The position numbers and the translations under genes are program-made. The notes under the pieces were generated by a model, which was not told where the DNA came from, ran no database searches, and worked only from the letters and a program-made list of their open reading frames with translations. A stretch of DNA of 64,000 nucleotides from Levilactobacillus brevis (GTDB lineage: Bacteria > Bacillota > Bacilli > Lactobacillales > Lactobacillaceae). The stretch covers positions 2,604,001 to 2,668,000 of the forward strand of contig CP032931.1 of NCBI GenBank assembly GCA_003666485.1, in the 5' to 3' direction. Below, piece after piece: positions 28,920 through 38,588 of the stretch. Each line of letters opens with the position of its first letter. The stretch's first letter is position 1.

Positions 28920-29800
28920 GATCGATTAGCGGACTCCTTTCGCTTGTTGATGTCGCGGTGGGTCACGTGGACCGGATAGCTGTCCCCCAGTGCCTTGCCG
29001 AGGCGTTGGGCTAAGGCAACGGACCGGTGTTGGCCGCCGGTACAACCAATCGCAATGGTCAGACTGGACTTACCCTCTTTTTTGTAGCCCGGCACGATAG
29101 TCTGTAGCAGGCCCAAGAACTGTTGATAAAAGTTCTCCGTTTGCGGCTGCGTCATGACGTACTCGTAAACGGGTTGGTCTAAACCAGTCTGTTCCCGGAG
29201 TTCTGGCAAGTAGTAAGGATTCGGCAAAAACCGCACGTCCATCACGATATCGGCGTCGATGGGCAAGCCATACTTAAAGCCAAACGACATGACTTCGATG
29301 TGAAAGGCATTCGTCGTTTCTGTTTCATAATTGTGGAAAATCTCTTCACGGAGCTTACGGGGACTGAGGTTAGTGGTATCCAGTACCAACTGGGCCGCCT
29401 GCCGAATCGGCGCCAGCAATTTCCGTTCACGCTGAATACCTTCCATCACGCGACCGTTACGGGCCAAGGGATGTGAGCGCCGTGTCTCCTTGTAGCGTGA
29501 AACCAGTTCCTCATCCGACGCGTCCAGGAACAGAACCTGGGCGTTCATGGTACCGTGGACCGCTACATCATTTAGCATGCGCACGATTTCGTCGTAAAAT
29601 GCCCGTGAGCGTAAATCGATCACTAACGCAATCTTGGATAATTTACCTGACTCACGCACTAAATCCCAAAACTTGGGCAGCAGCGAAGGTGGCATGTTAT
29701 CAATACAAAAGTAGCCTAAATCTTCAAAGCTTTGCATGGCGACGGTCTTGCCGGCACCACTCATCCCGGTAATGATCACCAACCGAATATCTTCAGTCAT
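28916..29800 (-). CDS. rapZ: RNase adapter / nucleotide-binding protein RapZ (YvcJ)
   Basis: 294 residues. P-loop [31 protein letters not shown] (Walker A near residue 10), Walker-B-like [11 protein letters not shown], and the conserved C-terminal domain with [25 protein letters not shown] and [18 protein letters not shown]. In enterobacteria it adapts RNase E to glmZ; in Bacillota, YvcJ binds and hydrolyses nucleotides and influences competence, with the RNA role unproven. It is first in the rapZ-yvcK-whiA operon. Confidence 0.95.
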   Translation of the reverse strand: MTEDIRLVIITGMSGAGKTVAMQSFEDLGYFCIDNMPPSLLPKFWDLVRESGKLSKIALVIDLRSRAFYDEIVRMLNDVAVHGTMNAQVLFLDASDEELVSRYKETRRSHPLARNGRVMEGIQRERKLLAPIRQAAQLVLDTTNLSPRKLREEIFHNYETETTNAFHIEVMSFGFKYGLPIDADIVMDVRFLPNPYYLPELREQTGLDQPVYEYVMTQPQTENFYQQFLGLLQTIVPGYKKEGKSSLTIAIGCTGGQHRSVALAQRLGKALGDSYPVHVTHRDINKRKESANRS

Positions 29801-30327
29801 GGCTCTTCTCCGCTCCTTTCGAAAACAATCTTTATGCAGTATAACACACCGGGTGTGTCTTTTCCTAACAATTCTCTTAAATTACGTCAATTTTGGTCGG
29901 TTTGGCCACTGAATTTGCTTGCCGCTTCCGCTAGACCTTCGGCGTTACGCTGTGCACTTCCTAAGAAAGTTTAAAGTTCTTGGCAGCGGGGGCCACAAAT
30001 GGCGGTTGGATTTCGTTGGTATCAGTAAGGACCTAACGATTGAGAGGCGGAGTTGCCTAGAATCATTGATACAAGTTGTTTGTGGCTGCCCGGTCTGTGC
30101 TGGCAGACTCTCGGCTACAGGAGTGGTTAACCATCAACTGGCCATTGCCAATAGTCCCGGTACGGCTAAATCTGACCTAATTCAGACTCACCGACAGGTC
30201 CTTCCCCGCCGAAGTCAGCTGGCAATTAATGATGCCAACTGTATCGACCTCAAACCAGCCATTTCTGTCTAATCACTGAGCAAAACACCTTTCAGACTGG
30301 TGAACTAGGCCAGTTTTCCAAGCAAAC
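29801..30327. other. Long intergenic gap with a decayed structured repeat
   Basis: No credible gene. From about 29920 to 30135 the sequence begins CTTGCCGCTTCCGCTAGACC and ends with GCAGACTCTCGGCTACAGG, resembling both ends of the structured repeat core in plus orientation; the interior no longer aligns. The rest (30135-30320) shows nothing I recognise. Confidence 0.35.
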
Positions 30328-30375
30328 CAGAAAACCGCCTCTCCGGCTAATGACATCCCCAGAGTAGGCGGTTCG
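30328..30375 (-). terminator. Terminator of the CoA-disulfide reductase gene
   Basis: On the minus strand AACCGCCT pairs with AGGCGGTT around a long loop with an inner CTCTGGGG/CCGGAGAG pairing; T-rich tail TTTTCTGG is modest. Confidence 0.6.
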
Positions 30376-30388
30376 TATAGACGCATGC

Positions 30389-32038
30389 TCAGTCATACAA
30401 CAGTTCGTCAGGGCGAACCGTGTGGTACAGCGAGAAGCCGCCGTCGAGGTTGATCACGTCAAACCCGTGTTGTTTCAAGATCCGTTCTGCCACGTAACTG
30501 CGGTGGCCACTTTGGCAACTAACGATGTATGGTTGCTCGCTGGATAATTCGTCTAGTCGTTCCCGTAATTGGTCCAGCGGGATATTGATGGCCCCGGGGA
30601 ACCGGCCGGCTTGCAATTCGTCTGGGTTGCGGACGTCCAGTAGCTGTCTGCCAGCGACTTCCGCGGCTTTTAACGCTGACCACTGGAGATTGTCGCTGAG
30701 ACCATCAACAATGTTTAACGCCATGTCGCCCACCAGATTGACCGGATCCTTGGCCGAATTGAATGGCGGCGCGTAACTCAGCTCCAATTCTGGTAAATCG
30801 GCGACAGTCAAATGACCCTTGATGGCCGTGGCCAACACGTCGATGCGTTTGTCCACGCCACTGCCGACCCCCTGTGCGCCGTAAAGTTGGCCGGTCTGTG
30901 GATTGAATAATAGCTTCAACACCATTGGCTTGCCGCCAGGGAAATAGCTGGCGTGGTCATCCCCACGATAGTGTACCGCCCGATATGGCAACTGTTGCGC
31001 CTGCAAGGCCGCCTCATTGAGTCCCGTCACGGCCGCGGCCAGGTCAAAGACCCGGACAATGGCCGTGCCCAGGCTCCCCCGATTTCGCCGTGGCAGTCCG
31101 GCTAGGTTATCCGCCACTTGGCGACCCTGTCGATTGGCTGGCGAGGCCAGTGAAATGAGATCCGCCTTGCCGGAAACTTGCTTTTGCACCACGATGGCAT
31201 CCCCAACCGCAAAGACGTCAGGCACGCTGGTTTGGTAGGTCCCGTCCACTTCAATGCCACCCCGCAGGCCCAATTTGATCCCACTTCCGACGAGAAAGTC
31301 CGTGGCTGGCCGCACCCCTACTGCTAGAATTGTCAGATCTGTTTGTAACTGCGTGTGGTCGCTCAGTGTCAGTGTTCGACCAGCGTGCTTAACGGCAGTC
31401 ACAGCTTGACCGGTGATGACACGGACCCCGTGCTGCGTCAAGGTTTGTTGCACGTAGGCCGCTATTTCTTCGTCTAGTGGTGCCAAAATGTGATCAGCCT
31501 GTTCCACGATTGTCACGGCTAAGCCACGTTGACGCAAGGCCTCGGCCATTTCCAGGCTAATGAAGCCCCCACCGACCAACGTGACCGCTCGCGCCGCCGT
31601 GTCGTTCAATTGAGCCATGATGCGGTCCAAATCTGGTATGTTGCGCAGAACCATCACGTTTTTCGCCGCGGCTAATCCGGGGAGTTGGGGGACGATCGGT
31701 ACGGCCCCGGGCGCCAAAATGAGTTTGTCATAATCTTCGGTCACGGTCTTCCCCGCCACAACGACGTCAACTTGATGGCGGTCCGGATGAACTGCCGTGA
31801 CACGCTGATTGACCCGAACATCAATGCGGAACCGTTGCCGTAGCTTCGTTGGCGTTTGGACGATCAACGCATCTCGATTAGCAATTTCGCCAGCCAAGTG
31901 GTACGGCAAGCCACAGTTGGCAAATGAAACGTATGGCCCCTGCTCTAACACCACGATTTCCGCCGTTTCATCCAGCCGCCGCAACCGAGTCGCAGCTGAC
32001 ATACCGCCGGCCACGCCGCCAACAATCAGAACTTTCAT
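30389..32038 (-). CDS. CoA-disulfide reductase with fused rhodanese domain
   Basis: 549 residues from the ATG at 32038 (GGGGAGAGGAG upstream); in-frame codons extending upstream lack a start site and are not protein-like. Domains: FAD-binding VLIVGGVAGGMSAATRLRR (residues 1-20); the single redox cysteine in SFANCGLPYHLAG (about 43), characteristic of CoA-disulfide and NADH peroxidase-like reductases; NAD-binding VTLVGGGFISLEMAE; second FAD block PDVFAVGDAI; a dimerisation domain; and a C-terminal rhodanese (LLDVRNPDELQAG, catalytic cysteine in SCQSGHRS). The fusion suggests a role in polysulfide or CoA persulfide handling and in redox stress. Confidence 0.9.
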   Translation of the reverse strand: MKVLIVGGVAGGMSAATRLRRLDETAEIVVLEQGPYVSFANCGLPYHLAGEIANRDALIVQTPTKLRQRFRIDVRVNQRVTAVHPDRHQVDVVVAGKTVTEDYDKLILAPGAVPIVPQLPGLAAAKNVMVLRNIPDLDRIMAQLNDTAARAVTLVGGGFISLEMAEALRQRGLAVTIVEQADHILAPLDEEIAAYVQQTLTQHGVRVITGQAVTAVKHAGRTLTLSDHTQLQTDLTILAVGVRPATDFLVGSGIKLGLRGGIEVDGTYQTSVPDVFAVGDAIVVQKQVSGKADLISLASPANRQGRQVADNLAGLPRRNRGSLGTAIVRVFDLAAAVTGLNEAALQAQQLPYRAVHYRGDDHASYFPGGKPMVLKLLFNPQTGQLYGAQGVGSGVDKRIDVLATAIKGHLTVADLPELELSYAPPFNSAKDPVNLVGDMALNIVDGLSDNLQWSALKAAEVAGRQLLDVRNPDELQAGRFPGAINIPLDQLRERLDELSSEQPYIVSCQSGHRSYVAERILKQHGFDVINLDGGFSLYHTVRPDELLYD

Positions 32039-32118
32039 AATGACGCTCCTCTCCCCTGTTCCATCAGGGATGTAATAGCTTTCAGTATACCCGGGTCCTA
32101 AAGGGACGCAACTATTTT

Positions 32119-32155
32119 GTTTACAAAAAAACAGCCATGACAGAAGCCATAGCTG
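32119..32155 (-). terminator. Terminator of the HdeD-like gene
   Basis: On the minus strand AGCTATGGC pairs with GTCATGGCT around TTCT, followed by TTTTTTT. Confidence 0.75.
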
Positions 32156-32169
32156 CGACAAATTATTTA

Positions 32170-32715
32170 TTAAGACCGACTGCGTGCAATCGCGATCCAA
32201 ATGGCGTTGACGCCAAAAATCACGAAGAAGAACGCAATCAACACGTTCAATGACAAGGCTGCGGCCACTGGGTGAATGAACAACATGATTCCAATGACCA
32301 AGCTGATAACATCCAATACCACGGACAGCCAAAACCACAGGCCACCGAAGTCCCGTAAATGGCTGGCAACCAGCAAGCGTTCGATGGAATCAAAGATGAA
32401 CCACAGGGCAAATAGGTAGCCCAGCGTCACAATGGCACTGTTCATGTCAAAGAAGAACACGACGGCAATCAGGATATCTAACACCCCGAAGACCACGGCG
32501 AAGTTCGCCCGAATACCGGTCACGTCGCGCAGCTTCTTGTAGCCAGCAATCGTGGTCAAGCCACTCAGGAGCGCCATAAACGCAAAAATAATAGCAAGTC
32601 CCGTCAAGCCAATCTTGGGAGAACGCAAAAGTCCAGCCGCGGCAACGATAAACAGAATGCCGAGGATGAACTCGCCCCAGTCAAATCCCCAACGGGTACG
32701 ATTCATATTAAACAT
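32170..32715 (-). CDS. HdeD-like (DUF308) membrane protein
   Basis: 181 residues from the ATG at 32715, which has GAGGAGAT at the right distance. Six hydrophobic helices arranged as three repeated pairs (LGILFIVAAAGLL, LAIIFAFMALLSG, ANFAVVFGVLDILIAVVFFF and so on), the DUF308/HdeD family pattern. HdeD supports acid resistance in enterobacteria; in lactic acid bacteria the role is not established. It is a single gene, between the CoA-disulfide reductase and uvrA terminators. Confidence 0.8.
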   Translation of the reverse strand: MFNMNRTRWGFDWGEFILGILFIVAAAGLLRSPKIGLTGLAIIFAFMALLSGLTTIAGYKKLRDVTGIRANFAVVFGVLDILIAVVFFFDMNSAIVTLGYLFALWFIFDSIERLLVASHLRDFGGLWFWLSVVLDVISLVIGIMLFIHPVAAALSLNVLIAFFFVIFGVNAIWIAIARSRS

Positions 32716-32921
32716 TAGCAAAATCTCCTCACAACACCAGCCAAGTGTTGACTGGTTTTCAACCATTGTACTGGTTTTTCAGCCGCGCGACAAGTTCGAG
32801 GACCAATCATTGGTGCGCAAAACCGTGAACCATCAACGCTACGACCCATCTGTGACAATTTTGTGACGACTTGTGCTGGTCATTTGGCTGCGAGCATCTC
32901 AAAATTACCGTAAAGAACACA

Positions 32922-32975
32922 AAAACGGCAGTGAACCACAACCCGCAAGTTGTCATTCACCACCGCCATTTTTAC
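32922..32975 (-). terminator. Terminator of uvrBA
   Basis: On the minus strand GGCGGTGGTGAATGACAAC pairs along most of its length with GTTGTGGTTCACTGCC, followed by TTTTTG. Confidence 0.85.
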
Positions 32976-32982
32976 ACTTACA

Positions 32983-35865
32983 TTACTTTGTCTTGGCTGG
33001 CTTCGGTTTTACCGTTGCCTGGTCTTCTTTGGTCCGCGCTGTATCGCGTTCCAAGACTGGCTTGAGGTACTGGCCCGTGTAACTCTCCGTGACCTCCGCC
33101 AACTCTTCTGGCGTTCCGGTAGCGACTACGTTTCCGCCAGCTTCTCCACCTTCAGGACCCAAGTCGATCAGGTGATCCGCTGTCTTGATGACATCCAAGT
33201 TGTGTTCGATGACCAAGACCGTGTTGCCCTTGTCGACCAACCGGTGGAGCACCGTCAACAGGCGTTTGATATCGTCCGTGTGCAGCCCCGTCGTTGGTTC
33301 GTCCAGGATGTAGAAGTTCTTCCCGTTTTGTTGCTTGTGCAGTTCAGACGCCAACTTCATCCGTTGGGCTTCCCCACCGGACAGCGTCGTGGCGGGTTGA
33401 CCCAACTTCACGTAGCCCAAACCGACGTCTTGAATCGTTTGGAGCTTCCGGGTGATCTTCGGAATGGCATCGAAGAACTTCAGCGCTTCGCTAACAGTCA
33501 TATTCAACACGTCAGAGATGTTCTTACCCTTGTATTCCACTTCCAACGTTTCGGAATTGTACCGCGTCCCGTGGCAGACTTCACACGGCACGTAAACGTC
33601 GGGCAAGAAGTTCATTTCGATCTTCAAAATACCATCCCCATGACAGGCTTCGCACCGGCCACCCTTGGTGTTAAAGCTGAAGCGGCCCTTTTGGTAGCCC
33701 CGCAGCTTGGCATCATTGGTCTGGGCAAAGAGCGTCCGCACATCATCGAAGACGCCGGTATAGGTCGCCGGGTTACTCCGTGGTGTCCGTCCGATGGGAC
33801 TTTGGTCGATATCAACCAGTCGTTCGATGTTCTTAACGCCAGCAATCGACTGATATTTCCCAGGTTTTTCTGAGTTGTGATTCAGCTTTTGTGCCAACGC
33901 CCGCTTCAAAATGGTGTTGACCAGCGTTGACTTCCCGGAACCGGAGACCCCGGTCACGACGACAAACTCGCCCAATGGGAAATCAACCGTGATGTCCTTC
34001 AGGTTGTTTTCCGCAGCGCCCGTGATCCGAATGGTCTTACCGTTACCGGTCCGCCGTTCGAGTGGCACTGGAATGTATTTTTTCCCAGCCAGGTATTGCC
34101 CCGTCAAGGACTTGCGCGACCGCATGACCTGCTTAGGAGTGCCGGCGGCCATCACGTGACCCCCGTTTTCCCCGGCACCCGGGCCGATGTCGACGATGTA
34201 GTCGGCCGCCCGCATAGTGTCCTCGTCGTGTTCAACGACGATCAGCGTGTTGCCCAGATCGCGCATTTGTTTCAATGACGCAATCAACCGGTCGTTGTCC
34301 CGTTGGTGCAGCCCAATCGACGGTTCATCCAGAATGTACAGGACCCCGGACAAGTTGGAGCCAATTTGCGTGGCCAACCGAATCCGTTGGGCTTCCCCAC
34401 CGGACAGGGTTCGGGCCGAACGACTCAGCGTCAGGTAATCCAAGCCCACGTTTCGTAAGAATGTCAGTCGATCCCGAATTTCCTTTAAAATGGGTTGGGC
34501 GATGACTTGATCTTGTTCGCCAAAACTCAGGTCCTGGAAGAAGGCCAATTCCTTTTCCACGGGCAGATCAGAGACTTCCCCGATGTGTTGGTGGTTGATC
34601 TTAACACTCAAAGCCTGCCGGTTCAGCCGGAAGCCGTGGCAGGTTTGGCAAGTCAACTCGGTCATGTATTTACGCATGACGTCGCGGGTGAAGTCACTGT
34701 TGGTTTCGTGGTAACGCCGGTTGACGTTGGGAATAACCCCTTCGAATTCAACGTCCACGTCGCGGACCCCACCGAAGTCATTTTCATAATGAAAATGGAA
34801 TTCCTTGCCCTGAGATCCATAAAGGACCAGTGCTTGGTCGGTCTTGGACAACTGCTCAAATGGCGTGTCCATATCGACGTTAAAGGCGGCACAGGCCTGT
34901 TCCAGCAGTGCCGGGTAGTATTGCGAACTGATGGGGTTCCAGGGCGCTAAGGCCCCTTCACGCAGCGTCTTGGTCTTGTCAGGAACGACCAGATCCAAGT
35001 CGACTTCCAACTTCACACCTAACCCGTCACAGTCTGGGCAGGCACCAAAGGGCGCGTTAAAGGAGAACAGGCGCGGTTCCAATTCCCCCACCGTGAACCC
35101 ACAGACGGGACAGGCGTAGTGTTCAGAAAAGATCATTGGCTCGCCATCGATCAAATCGGCGATGGCATAGCCGCCGCTTAACCGCAAGGCCGCTTCAAAG
35201 GAATCAAACAGCCGCGAACGAATACCCTTCTTGACCACGACCCGATCGATGACGATTGCGATGTCGTGGTTCTGGTTCTTGTTGAGTTCGGGAACTTCGC
35301 TAATATCCATGGTCTCGCCATCGACGCGAACCCGGACGAAGCCCTCTCGTTGAATCTTTTCGAAAATCTTCTTGTGTTGCCCCTTCTTGGCCCGCACGAT
35401 GGGCGACAAGATCTGCATCTTGGTGCGTTCTGGCAGGGCTAAGACTTGGTCAACCATCTGTTCAACGCTTTGGCTGGTGATCTTGGTCCCATCATTGGGA
35501 CAGATGGGGGTCCCGACCCGCGCCCATAAGAGCCGCAGGTAGTCGTTGATCTCCGTAACCGTCCCCACGGTCGACCGCGGGTTCTTGGAGGTCGTCTTCT
35601 GGTCGATAGAAATGGCCGGGCTTAACCCGTCAATCGAGTCAACGTCCGGTTTATCCATTTGCCCCAAGAACTGGCGCGCGTATGACGATAGACTTTCCAC
35701 GTAGCGACGTTGCCCTTCCGCGTACAGCGTGTCAAAGGCCAGTGAGCTCTTCCCAGAGCCTGACAGGCCACTGATAACGACCAGCTTGTTCTTGGGAATC
35801 GTCACGTCAATATCTTTTAAGTTGTGGGCACGGGCCCCGTGAATCACGATTTTATCGTTTGCCAA
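32983..35865 (-). CDS. uvrA: Excinuclease ABC subunit A
   Basis: 960 residues. Two ABC ATPase modules: Walker A GLSGSGKSSL (residues 32-41) and GVSGSGKSTL (about 640), signatures LSGGEAQRIRLATQIG and LSGGEAQRMKLASEL, Walker B ILDEPSIGLH and ILDEPTTGLH. Zinc-binding cysteine pairs appear as CPVCGF with CPDCDGLG and as CEACHGDG with CEVCHGT. UvrA finds bulky lesions and loads UvrB in nucleotide excision repair. Start is TTG at 35865 with GGAGAT upstream; it follows uvrB by 20 bases, forming the SOS-controlled uvrBA operon. Confidence 0.98.
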   Translation of the reverse strand: MANDKIVIHGARAHNLKDIDVTIPKNKLVVISGLSGSGKSSLAFDTLYAEGQRRYVESLSSYARQFLGQMDKPDVDSIDGLSPAISIDQKTTSKNPRSTVGTVTEINDYLRLLWARVGTPICPNDGTKITSQSVEQMVDQVLALPERTKMQILSPIVRAKKGQHKKIFEKIQREGFVRVRVDGETMDISEVPELNKNQNHDIAIVIDRVVVKKGIRSRLFDSFEAALRLSGGYAIADLIDGEPMIFSEHYACPVCGFTVGELEPRLFSFNAPFGACPDCDGLGVKLEVDLDLVVPDKTKTLREGALAPWNPISSQYYPALLEQACAAFNVDMDTPFEQLSKTDQALVLYGSQGKEFHFHYENDFGGVRDVDVEFEGVIPNVNRRYHETNSDFTRDVMRKYMTELTCQTCHGFRLNRQALSVKINHQHIGEVSDLPVEKELAFFQDLSFGEQDQVIAQPILKEIRDRLTFLRNVGLDYLTLSRSARTLSGGEAQRIRLATQIGSNLSGVLYILDEPSIGLHQRDNDRLIASLKQMRDLGNTLIVVEHDEDTMRAADYIVDIGPGAGENGGHVMAAGTPKQVMRSRKSLTGQYLAGKKYIPVPLERRTGNGKTIRITGAAENNLKDITVDFPLGEFVVVTGVSGSGKSTLVNTILKRALAQKLNHNSEKPGKYQSIAGVKNIERLVDIDQSPIGRTPRSNPATYTGVFDDVRTLFAQTNDAKLRGYQKGRFSFNTKGGRCEACHGDGILKIEMNFLPDVYVPCEVCHGTRYNSETLEVEYKGKNISDVLNMTVSEALKFFDAIPKITRKLQTIQDVGLGYVKLGQPATTLSGGEAQRMKLASELHKQQNGKNFYILDEPTTGLHTDDIKRLLTVLHRLVDKGNTVLVIEHNLDVIKTADHLIDLGPEGGEAGGNVVATGTPEELAEVTESYTGQYLKPVLERDTARTKEDQATVKPKPAKTK

Positions 35866-35885
35866 ATTGAAATCTCCTTACTTCC

Positions 35886-37892
35886 CTAATCACCGATCTC
35901 GGTCTTCATATCCATAATCGTATCGCGCAGTGAAGCGGCCTGTTCAAAGTCTAACTTCTTGGCCGCCGCACGCATCTCATCTTCCAGACGGGCAATCAGC
36001 TTTTCTTGATCCGGCTTGTCCATATCCTCGAAGTCACTCGCCACGAAGTCATCCTTCTCATCGGCGTTGTCATTCTTCTTGGTGACCGCAATCAGATCAC
36101 GAATTGGCTTGATGATGGTGGTTGGCGTAATGCCGTGTTCCTTGTTATAGGCAATCTGGACCTTCCGCCGACGCGCCGTCTCATCCATCGCGGCTTGCAT
36201 GGATTCTGTCACGGTATCCGCGTACATGATGACGTGACCGTGTGAGTTCCGCGCCGCCCGACCAATCGTCTGAATCAACGACCGCTCGTTACGCAGGAAC
36301 CCTTCCTTGTCGGCATCCAAGATGGCAATCAAGGACACTTCTGGAATATCGATTCCTTCACGCAACAGGTTGATACCGACCAACACGTCATACTTGCCTA
36401 ACCGCAAGTCGCGCATGATCTCCGTTCGTTCCAACGTCTTGATGTCCGAGTGTAGATAAGCGACCTTGATGCCCAGATCCTTGAGGTAATCCGTCAAGTC
36501 CTCCGCCATCTTCTTGGTCAGCGTCGTGACAAACGTCCGCTCGTTCTTCTCAACGCGGGCATTGATTTCGCCCACCAGGTCATCCATTTGCCCCATGATT
36601 GGCCGCACTTCAATGGTGGGATCAAGCAAGCCAGTTGGCCGAATGATCTGTTGTACTACGTGATCCGTTTGGGCCTCTTCGTAAGGTCCGGGCGTGGCTG
36701 ACATGTAGACCACTTGGTTGATGTGGTCTTCGACTTCGTTTAGCTTGAGTGGCCGGTTATCCAGCGCACTCGGCAACCGGAACCCGTAATCAATCAGCTG
36801 TTGCTTCCGCGCCCGGTCACCGTTGTACATCCCCCGAACCTGAGGCATCGTCACGTGAGATTCATCGACGACTAGCAAGAAGTCTTTGGGGAAGAAGTCC
36901 AATAACGTGTATGGTGGCTCGCCGGCTTTACGGCCGTCCATCCAGCGCGAATAGTTTTCAATCCCACTGGTATAGCCCATTTCCCGCATCATTTCCAAAT
37001 CATAGGTGGTCCGTTGCTTGAGACGTTGGGCCTCTAGTAGCTTGCCACCGTTCTCCAGTTCGGCTACCCGGTCCTTTAACTCGCCTTCGATGCCAGCCGT
37101 GGCCTTGGCCATGATGTCATCATTGGTCATAAAGTGGGTCGCCGGGAAAATGGCCACGTGTTCGCGGTCGCCCACGATTTCACCAGTCAGCGCGTCGACC
37201 TCACGAATCCGGTCGATCTCGTCGCCGAAGAACTCGATCCGCAACGCCCGTTCATCGCGTGACGCGGGGAAGATTTCGACCACATCGCCGTGGACCCGGA
37301 ACCGGCCCCGCTGGAAGTCATAGTCGTTACGTTCAAATTGAATGTTGACCAATTTGCGCAGTAAGGCATCGCGTTCAATTTCCTGGCCAACCCGCAGTGA
37401 GACCACGTGGTTTTTATATTCGGTAGGATCCCCTAATCCGAAGATGGAGGAAACGGAGGCCACGACGATGACGTCGTTACGTTCTAGCAAGGAGCTGGTC
37501 GCGGAGTGCCGCAGCTTATCGATTTCATCGTTAATGGACGAGTCCTTTTCGATATAGGTATCGCTCGAAGGCACGTAGGCTTCCGGTTGATAGTAATCAT
37601 AGTAACTCACAAAGTACTCCACCGCGTTATTGGGGAAGAACTGCTTGAACTCCCCATAAAGTTGGCCCGCCAACGTTTTGTTGTGTGACAGGACCAATGT
37701 GGGCTTGTTCACATTCTTAATCACATTAGAAATTGTGAACGTCTTCCCGGTCCCGGTAGCCCCCAACAGGATCTGGGCCTTCTCGCCACTCTCAATGCCA
37801 TCGGTCAACTGCTTGATGGCTTGTGGCTGGTCGCCGGTAGGCTTGTATTTAGAAACCAGATCAAACTTGCGGTCCGTTTGTCGATCAATCAT
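35886..37892 (-). CDS. uvrB: Excinuclease ABC subunit B
   Basis: 668 residues from the ATG at 37892; the longer in-frame extension has no site. Helicase motifs: [17 protein letters not shown], the beta-hairpin region [38 protein letters not shown], and [29 protein letters not shown] with QTIGRAARN. The C-terminal UVR motif ([26 protein letters not shown]) binds UvrC. The start lies 4 bases inside an out-of-frame ATGCATGATTGA mini-frame that is closer to the ribosome site GGGAGG. Regulated by the LexA-like box at 38036. Confidence 0.98.
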   Translation of the reverse strand: MIDRQTDRKFDLVSKYKPTGDQPQAIKQLTDGIESGEKAQILLGATGTGKTFTISNVIKNVNKPTLVLSHNKTLAGQLYGEFKQFFPNNAVEYFVSYYDYYQPEAYVPSSDTYIEKDSSINDEIDKLRHSATSSLLERNDVIVVASVSSIFGLGDPTEYKNHVVSLRVGQEIERDALLRKLVNIQFERNDYDFQRGRFRVHGDVVEIFPASRDERALRIEFFGDEIDRIREVDALTGEIVGDREHVAIFPATHFMTNDDIMAKATAGIEGELKDRVAELENGGKLLEAQRLKQRTTYDLEMMREMGYTSGIENYSRWMDGRKAGEPPYTLLDFFPKDFLLVVDESHVTMPQVRGMYNGDRARKQQLIDYGFRLPSALDNRPLKLNEVEDHINQVVYMSATPGPYEEAQTDHVVQQIIRPTGLLDPTIEVRPIMGQMDDLVGEINARVEKNERTFVTTLTKKMAEDLTDYLKDLGIKVAYLHSDIKTLERTEIMRDLRLGKYDVLVGINLLREGIDIPEVSLIAILDADKEGFLRNERSLIQTIGRAARNSHGHVIMYADTVTESMQAAMDETARRRKVQIAYNKEHGITPTTIIKPIRDLIAVTKKNDNADEKDDFVASDFEDMDKPDQEKLIARLEDEMRAAAKKLDFEQAASLRDTIMDMKTEIGD

Positions 37893-37984
37893 GCATGGTA
37901 ACCTCCCTACTGTACCGTTTACACTTAGAATTTTTTTGTGTGCTGAATGCCGGTCTCCCGGCACAAATCAGCGTCAATCGCAAA

Positions 37985-38014
37985 AAGAGTCTGGACGCAA
38001 ATCCAAACTCATCA
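37985..38014 (-). terminator. Terminator-like hairpin in the uvrB leader
   Basis: On the minus strand GAGTTTGGA and TCCAGACTC pair (one mismatch) around TTTGCG, followed by TTTTTG. It lies between the SOS promoter region (38020-38049) and the uvrB start, so it may attenuate uvrBA as well as end the upstream transcript. A second hairpin (GCCGGGAGACCGGC) follows near 37950. Confidence 0.65.
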
Positions 38015-38023
38015 CGCTCAAAT

Positions 38024-38049
38024 ATTCTACCATACCGAACATACTTTCG
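38024..38049 (-). promoter_or_regulatory. LexA (SOS) box and promoter of uvrBA
   Basis: On the minus strand CGAAAGTATGTTCG (38036-38049) matches the Gram-positive SOS box CGAAC-N4-GTTCG except at one base of the left half. A TAGAAT -10 hexamer starts 3' of it at about 38024-38029, putting the operator in the spacer. Confidence 0.75.
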
Positions 38050-38066
38050 CCAGTTTGACGACCTAC

Positions 38067-38588
38067 TTAAAATTTATCTTGGTAAATCGTCACGTTGGCG
38101 ACCCGTTCGCCGCGTACGACGGCTGTGGTCTGCATTGCGGCCAAGCCTTGGTCGGTCCAAAATTGCTGCATTTGCCGGTCACCCATGAAGACGCTCAGCT
38201 GCAGTTGTACGGCTTGGGCTTCCTTCAAGGTCGCCACTAGACTGGCATAAAAGGCGGCGGAATCGGCCGTGCTTAACGACTTAGCAGGCAGCCACATCCC
38301 CAACCACACCAGACTTGGCAGCGGGTAGTCAATGATCAGGTCAACCAACACGACCAAGTGGTCATCGCGGAAAATCCCCAGGTAGGCCTTCTGCTCTGGC
38401 AACGCGTTCAACGGCACATCGGTCACATCTTGAATGGCTTCCTGCCGAGTCACGGGATGGTCTTGAAAGTGGGCAAAGTATTCCGGATGCGCCGCTTGAA
38501 ATTGATAGATCAGCTCATCATCTTCGTGCGTCAAGGGCCGCACCGTGGCACCCGTCAGGTGTTGGTTCCACACTTCTGCTAATTTCAC
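38067..38588 (-). CDS. GNAT-like acetyltransferase
   Basis: 173 residues. Sequence fits a degenerate GNAT fold: TVRPLTHEDDELIYQFQAAH at the N-terminus, AYLGIFRDDHLVVLVDLIIDYP strands, LVWLGMWLPAKSLSTADSAAFYASLVATLKEA around the cofactor region and FWTDQGLAAMQTTAVVRGERVANVTIY at the C-terminus. No strong RxxGxG/A loop can be pointed to, so the catalytic status is uncertain. It overlaps the upstream HD-domain gene by four bases (ATGA), so the two are coupled. Confidence 0.6.
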   Translation of the reverse strand: MKLAEVWNQHLTGATVRPLTHEDDELIYQFQAAHPEYFAHFQDHPVTRQEAIQDVTDVPLNALPEQKAYLGIFRDDHLVVLVDLIIDYPLPSLVWLGMWLPAKSLSTADSAAFYASLVATLKEAQAVQLQLSVFMGDRQMQQFWTDQGLAAMQTTAVVRGERVANVTIYQDKF

